From: Asaia bogorensis
Lineage (GTDB): Bacteria; Pseudomonadota; Alphaproteobacteria; Acetobacterales; Acetobacteraceae
Direction of reading: 5' to 3'
NCBI GenBank assembly: GCA_943333505.2
Contig: CALQTN020000001.1
Location: 92,673 to 156,672, forward strand
Length of the DNA: 64,000 nucleotides
Below, piece after piece: positions 59,560-64,000 of the stretch. Position numbers and translations under genes: made by a program. The notes under the pieces are model-generated. The model was not told where the DNA came from and searched no databases. It saw only the letters and a program-made list of their open reading frames with translations. How positions within the stretch are numbered: the first letter of the stretch is position 1; every line of letters starts with the position of its first letter.

Positions 59560-60039
59560 ATGTCATTTAAAATAACGACGAGTCAAATCATGAAACTCGA
59601 CCGGCACAGCTTCAAGTCCATGTCAGAACACCGCCCTGCTATGGCAACCGGCATTGCGAATGGAAGTCGCAATAATTCTATCATCGGCAAAGGCAGCGTT
59701 GCCATTGTGGATGATAGCCCAGAAATATTGAATATAATTATGTGCTTAATTGGAAGTAATGGCTATAATATTACTGGGTACAGCTCTCCACATATCCTCA
59801 TTAACCAGACAGAACTGAAGCACACCTGTCTGATTGTCGATCAAATCATGCCCCGAATGACAGGATTGGAATTGGTGTCGCAATTGCGCCAAGCGCAAAA
59901 TCAGATCCCGATACTGTTAATGACCGGACTGGTAACGCCTGCGATAGCCCAGCGTGCGGCCCAGCTCAACATCGCGAAAATTGTTGAAAAGCCAATGGAT
60001 ATCGATGAGGTGCTGACATTCGTCGCGCAACATTGTTGA
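59560..60039 (+). CDS. Single-domain response regulator (receiver)
   Basis: A 159-residue receiver protein without an output domain. AIVDDSPE (Asp51, Asp52) is the acidic pocket, CLIVDQIMPRMTGLEL carries the phospho-acceptor Asp94, LLMTG the conserved Thr122, and VEKP the Lys144. The coding sequence is clearly AT-richer than all neighbours and uses AT-ending codons (ATA, TTA, AAT), a sign of transfer. The first 40 residues are non-conserved, so the start could be at one of several ATGs. No kinase is nearby. Confidence 0.83.
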   Translation: MSFKITTSQIMKLDRHSFKSMSEHRPAMATGIANGSRNNSIIGKGSVAIVDDSPEILNIIMCLIGSNGYNITGYSSPHILINQTELKHTCLIVDQIMPRMTGLELVSQLRQAQNQIPILLMTGLVTPAIAQRAAQLNIAKIVEKPMDIDEVLTFVAQHC

Positions 60040-60090
60040 CACAAGCGCCGAACCCGGCGCCGATTGCTGGCAATTGAGGGAGTCGCACGC

Positions 60091-60483
60091 ATGCCGGTTA
60101 ACCCGTCCACCTTGGCCATTGCTGCACGCGATGCTGCGGCCCGTGCCTACTGCCCCTATTCAAATTTCCATGTTGGCGCGGCGGTGCTCGCCGATGGACG
60201 CGTCTTCTCCGGCTGCAACGTCGAGAATGCCAGTTATGGCCTGACGATCTGCGCTGAGCGCAATGCGATCTTCGCCGCCATTGCGGCGGGCGCACGACGC
60301 ATCCAGGCCATCGCGCTCGTCTGCGTTGACGCCGCCGACGATGCTCCCGCCGCGTCGCGCATGCCCTGCGGTGCCTGTCGGCAGGTGATCGCCGAATTCG
60401 CCCCCCCCGATACGCCGGTGCATATCGAGGGCGTCGGCACCATGACGGTCGCCGAACTCCTGCCGAGCGCGTTTCGCCTATAG
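60091..60483 (+). CDS. cdd: Cytidine deaminase
   Basis: Cdd hydrolytically deaminates cytidine and deoxycytidine in pyrimidine salvage. The 130-residue product has the zinc motif TICAERNAI (Cys54, Glu56) and the second motif PCGACRQV (Cys93, Cys96), with YCPYSNFHVGAAVLADG before. ATG at 60091 follows GAGGGAG. It is homotetrameric in this length class. Its 3' end overlaps the convergent hydrolase by 6 bp. Confidence 0.95.
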   Translation: MPVNPSTLAIAARDAAARAYCPYSNFHVGAAVLADGRVFSGCNVENASYGLTICAERNAIFAAIAAGARRIQAIALVCVDAADDAPAASRMPCGACRQVIAEFAPPDTPVHIEGVGTMTVAELLPSAFRL

Positions 60484-61722
60484 CGTTCGGTTGGCGCGGG
60501 CGACCACGGCCTCGAACAGCACCTGACAGCCGGCGGCCGCTTCCTCGGGTTCAATCGATTCGGCTTCGTTGTGGCTCAGACCGTCCTTGCACGGGGTGAA
60601 GATCATCGCGGTTGGCACGTGGCGGGCGACATAGACCGCATCATGCCCGGCGCCGGACACGATTTCGCGGCTGGAATAGCCGAGCCGGGCGCTGGCCTGA
60701 CGCACCAGATCGACGCAGGACGCATCGAAAGGCTGGGCCGGGATTTTGAACAATTCGGTCAATTCGAGCTGGCAGCCGCTCAGTTCGGCGATCGCTGCGG
60801 CTTCGGAGGGGAATTCGTCGGCGAGAATTTTGATCTCGGCATCGGACGGATGGCGGAATTCGACGGAAAACCGCACCTCGCCCGGGATCACATTGCAGCT
60901 ATTGGGCAGCACGTTGAGCCGCCCGACAGTGCCGCGCCCGTCAGTGCCGCGGGCGCGCATCTTGCGGTCAACCAGATCGATGATGCGCGCGGTTGCCACC
61001 AGCGCATCGCGCCGCGTGCTCGGCGGCGTGGTGCCGGCGTGCGAATCCTGACCGGTCACCACCGCATCGTACCAGACCTGCGCCTGCGCGCCGGTGACGA
61101 CGCCGATTTGTTTGCCCTCGGCTTCGAGGATCGGGCCCTGTTCGATATGAAGCTCGAAATACGCATCTGCCGGGAAGGGTTTGGCTGCTTCCGGTCCCGC
61201 GTAGCCGATGTCCTTCAGCGCCTCGCCCACCGTCATGCCGTCGAGGTCGGTCAGCGCATAAGCCTTGTCCTGGGTGTAGATCCCGGCCCAAACGCCGGAG
61301 CCCATCAGCGAATGGCCGAAGCGGCTGCCTTCTTCGTCCGTCCAGTTGATCAGTTCGACCGGTGCTTCGGTGGTGATGCCGAGATCGTTAAGCGACCGCA
61401 TCACCTCCAGACCCGCGATCACGCCGAGCGCGCCATCGAACTTGCCGCCGGTGGGCTGGCTGTCGAGATGGCTGCCGAACAGCACCGGCAAGCGGTTCGG
61501 GTCGCGGCCAGGGCGGCGGGCGAACATGTTGCCGATCGCGTCAACCCGCACGGTCAGCCCGGCGGCCTCGCAATTGGCGCGGAAATAGTCGCGGCCCTGA
61601 CGGTCGATATCGGTGAGCGTCAGGCGCTTCACCCCGCCTTTGGCCGTCGCGCCGAAGCGCGCCATGTCCATCAGGCTGTCCCATAGCCGTTTGCCGTCAA
61701 TCGCTTGATTGGTCTGCATCAT
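60478..61722 (-). CDS. M20-family N-carbamoyl-amino acid/allantoate amidohydrolase
   Basis: A 414-residue zinc enzyme of the beta-ureidopropionase, allantoate amidohydrolase and L-carbamoylase group. Metal ligands are seen in LFGSHLDSQPTGGKFDGALGV, INWTDEEGSRFGHSLMGSG, ELHIEQGPILE and the C-terminal SGAGHDAVYVA and DGLSHNEAE. It could act in reductive pyrimidine breakdown (N-carbamoyl-beta-alanine) or on hydantoin products; the adjacent cdd slightly favours pyrimidines. No dihydropyrimidinase is in the window. Confidence 0.88.
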   Translation of the reverse strand: MMQTNQAIDGKRLWDSLMDMARFGATAKGGVKRLTLTDIDRQGRDYFRANCEAAGLTVRVDAIGNMFARRPGRDPNRLPVLFGSHLDSQPTGGKFDGALGVIAGLEVMRSLNDLGITTEAPVELINWTDEEGSRFGHSLMGSGVWAGIYTQDKAYALTDLDGMTVGEALKDIGYAGPEAAKPFPADAYFELHIEQGPILEAEGKQIGVVTGAQAQVWYDAVVTGQDSHAGTTPPSTRRDALVATARIIDLVDRKMRARGTDGRGTVGRLNVLPNSCNVIPGEVRFSVEFRHPSDAEIKILADEFPSEAAAIAELSGCQLELTELFKIPAQPFDASCVDLVRQASARLGYSSREIVSGAGHDAVYVARHVPTAMIFTPCKDGLSHNEAESIEPEEAAAGCQVLFEAVVARANRTL

Positions 61723-61784
61723 GCGCCACTCCTGTCACCGACGCGCATCTTGCCCAAGCGCTGGGTTCCTGCAAGCTTGCAGCC

Positions 61785-62195
61785 ATGGAAATCGTCCGCA
61801 CCGCCGTGATTGTTGCTCTGCCGCTGCTCGCCGGTTGCACTCTGGTCGATCAGCGGACCTTCTATCCACCGACGAAACCGGAGCCTCGTGCGCTCGAACG
61901 CTTCGCAAGCCTTGAGCAGCGCCCCGCCCTGACAATTCGGCAAGGCGGGTCAGAACCGGATTGGCGCCCCGCGGTCACGGCCCTGGTGGAGCAAACTCTG
62001 GCCCGCAATCCGCAGGCCGAGTTCGAGGTTGTTGCCGCTATCGCCGCCAACGATCCCACTCAGGAGCAAACCCGCGCTGCCCGCGATGTCGCCCAGGCCA
62101 TCGGCGCGCTCGGCGTGCCGCCGAGCCGGACGCTGCTTGGGTTGCGTACCATTGAGGCCGGTGGCAGCCGTTTTATCCACATTTTTGTGCGCTGA
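61785..62195 (+). CDS. Hypothetical lipoprotein
   Basis: A 136-residue protein with a short signal peptide and lipobox LLAGC (Cys18). The mature part is mostly helical and contains ERFASLEQRPALTIRQGGSEPDWRPAVTALVEQTLARNPQAEFEVVAAI, reminiscent of small OmpA-associated or PRTRC-unrelated lipoproteins. I do not recognise a family. It precedes the EamA gene by 6 bp and may be co-transcribed with it. Confidence 0.72.
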   Translation: MEIVRTAVIVALPLLAGCTLVDQRTFYPPTKPEPRALERFASLEQRPALTIRQGGSEPDWRPAVTALVEQTLARNPQAEFEVVAAIAANDPTQEQTRAARDVAQAIGALGVPPSRTLLGLRTIEAGGSRFIHIFVR

Positions 62196-62201
62196 CGGAA
62201 A

Positions 62202-63101
62202 ATGACCAAACGATCATTCGGCGGCAGTCTGGCCTGGGGCTGGTCGCAACTGGTGTTCACCGCACTCGCCTGGGGGCTGAACTGGCCGGTGCTGAAACTG
62301 GCGGTCGCCGAATTTGACCCGTTCGGGTTTCGCGCCATCACCGGTGTGGGCGGCGTGGCGCTGCTCCTGGTCATTGCGCTGGTGCGCGGCGATCGTTTGC
62401 GGGTGCCGCGCGGCCAGTTCGGCTGGCTGGTGCTGACCTCGATCCTTAACGTGACCTCGATGATGGGGCTGGCGACCTTTGCCCTACTATGGTTGCGGGC
62501 GTCCGAAGCGGTAATCGTGGCCTATACCATTCCGGTCTGGACGACCTTGCTGGCCTGGCCGGTACTCGGTGAACGTCCCAGGCCATTGGGCGTTGTCGGG
62601 CTGGTGCTGGGATTTTCCGGGGTGGTCACCTTGGTGGCCGGCGATGTGCTGACCCTGTCGGCCGCCGAATTCGCCTTTAAGTTTCCTGGCTTTCTGTTGA
62701 TCACCGGGACCGCAGTGATGTTCTCGCTCGGCACCGTGCTGACCAAGCGCCGCCCGATTGTGATGCCGCCAGTGCCGCAGGTCGCGTGGCAGGTGTCGAT
62801 CGGTTTGGCGCCGCTATTGGTCGCTGCGGTCGTCTTCGAGCGTTGGGATGTGAGCCACGTCACCGCGTTGGGATGGGCGAGCGCAAGCTATGTCACGGTG
62901 ATCGCGCTCTGTGGGGCTTATCTGACGTGGTTTGGTGCCCTGCGCATCCTGCCGGCCTCCACGGCGACGGTGGGCATGTTGCTGGTTCCGGTCATCGGGG
63001 TGCTGAGCTCGGCGCTAGTGCTTGGCGAACCATTGGGCCCCCGGCATTTTGTCGCCCTTGGGCTGACGATCACCGGGGTGTTTCTGTCGTCAAAAAGCTG
63101 A
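62202..63101 (+). CDS. EamA/DMT family transporter
   Basis: A 299-residue inner-membrane protein with about ten helices in two EamA repeats. The first repeat has ALAWGLNWPVLKLAVAEFDPFGFRAI and EAVIVAYTIPVWTTLLAWPVLGERP; the second ends with STATVGMLLVPVIGVLSSALVLGEPL. These are hallmark drug/metabolite transporter motifs. Such carriers export amino acids or other metabolites; the substrate is unknown. Confidence 0.9.
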   Translation: MTKRSFGGSLAWGWSQLVFTALAWGLNWPVLKLAVAEFDPFGFRAITGVGGVALLLVIALVRGDRLRVPRGQFGWLVLTSILNVTSMMGLATFALLWLRASEAVIVAYTIPVWTTLLAWPVLGERPRPLGVVGLVLGFSGVVTLVAGDVLTLSAAEFAFKFPGFLLITGTAVMFSLGTVLTKRRPIVMPPVPQVAWQVSIGLAPLLVAAVVFERWDVSHVTALGWASASYVTVIALCGAYLTWFGALRILPASTATVGMLLVPVIGVLSSALVLGEPLGPRHFVALGLTITGVFLSSKS

Positions 63102-63113
63102 GTGTTGGCGCCG

Positions 63114-64000
<887 letters not shown>

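Overview
The window is chromosomal DNA of a GC-rich alphaproteobacterium. The complete mDAP-type dcw cluster, the kdsD-lptC-lptA-lptB-rpoN-hpf order, an alphaproteobacterial DUF4167 protein, the aa3 oxidase subunit IV peptide and argD-argF near hslO fit Rhodospirillales, most likely an acidophilic Acetobacteraceae. The family assignment is inference from gene content; no 16S rRNA is present.

Region by region. (1) 1-17.7 kb, minus strand: the division and cell-wall cluster mraZ-rsmH-ftsL-ftsI-murE-murF-mraY-murD-ftsW-murG-murC-murB-ddl-ftsQ-ftsA-ftsZ, with ftsZ cut by the window edge. All junctions overlap except ftsA-ftsZ. (2) 17.8-19.8 kb, minus: RNase P RNA, an AmpD-like amidase and a TerB/J-domain protein. 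(3) 19.9-23.5 kb, plus: a fused HyuA-HyuB hydantoinase/5-oxoprolinase. (4) 23.6-30.3 kb, plus: LPS export and stress genes kdsD, lptC, lptA, lptB, rpoN, long hpf and an HtrA-like protein that has lost two catalytic residues. (5) 30.4-39.4 kb: a surface-glycan and accessory block with a GT9 transferase, an AsnB-like amidotransferase, an MFS transporter, a nucleotide-sugar dehydrogenase, a large unusual glycosyltransferase, a truncated TauD and a GT4 transferase. (6) 39.4-46.9 kb: lptF, TPP-riboswitch thiC overlapping prmC, DUF4167, a Tnr3-like Nudix and an Atm1-type ABC exporter. (7) 46.9-51.7 kb: a mini recombinase-domain protein, tRNA-Ala(CGC), yggT, DUF167, folD, a CHAP lipoprotein, a CoA-transferase, a candidate small RNA and recX. 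(8) 51.9-57.7 kb: argD, argF, an MFS-GNAT pair, hslO, a lipoprotein and a 51-residue oxidase subunit IV gene. (9) 57.8-59.4 kb, minus: a RuBisCO-like protein followed by a cupin, a likely methylthio-sugar salvage pair. (10) 59.5-64 kb: an AT-rich lone receiver, cytidine deaminase, a carbamoyl-amino-acid hydrolase, a lipoprotein, an EamA transporter and a partial pobA.

The most unusual signal is a dispersed family of about 70-105 bp palindromic elements, in two related types at five loci. Their terminal motifs begin with TAG, and the TAG serves as the stop codon of seven flanking genes; an eighth gene terminates inside a copy. Their long hairpins look like bidirectional terminators, or like mobile REP/MITE elements domesticated as gene ends. 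Other points of interest are the RuBisCO-like/cupin pair, the pseudoprotease, the proline-rich FtsL tail, the candidate small RNA at 51.0 kb, and the broken TauD junction at 37.6 kb.
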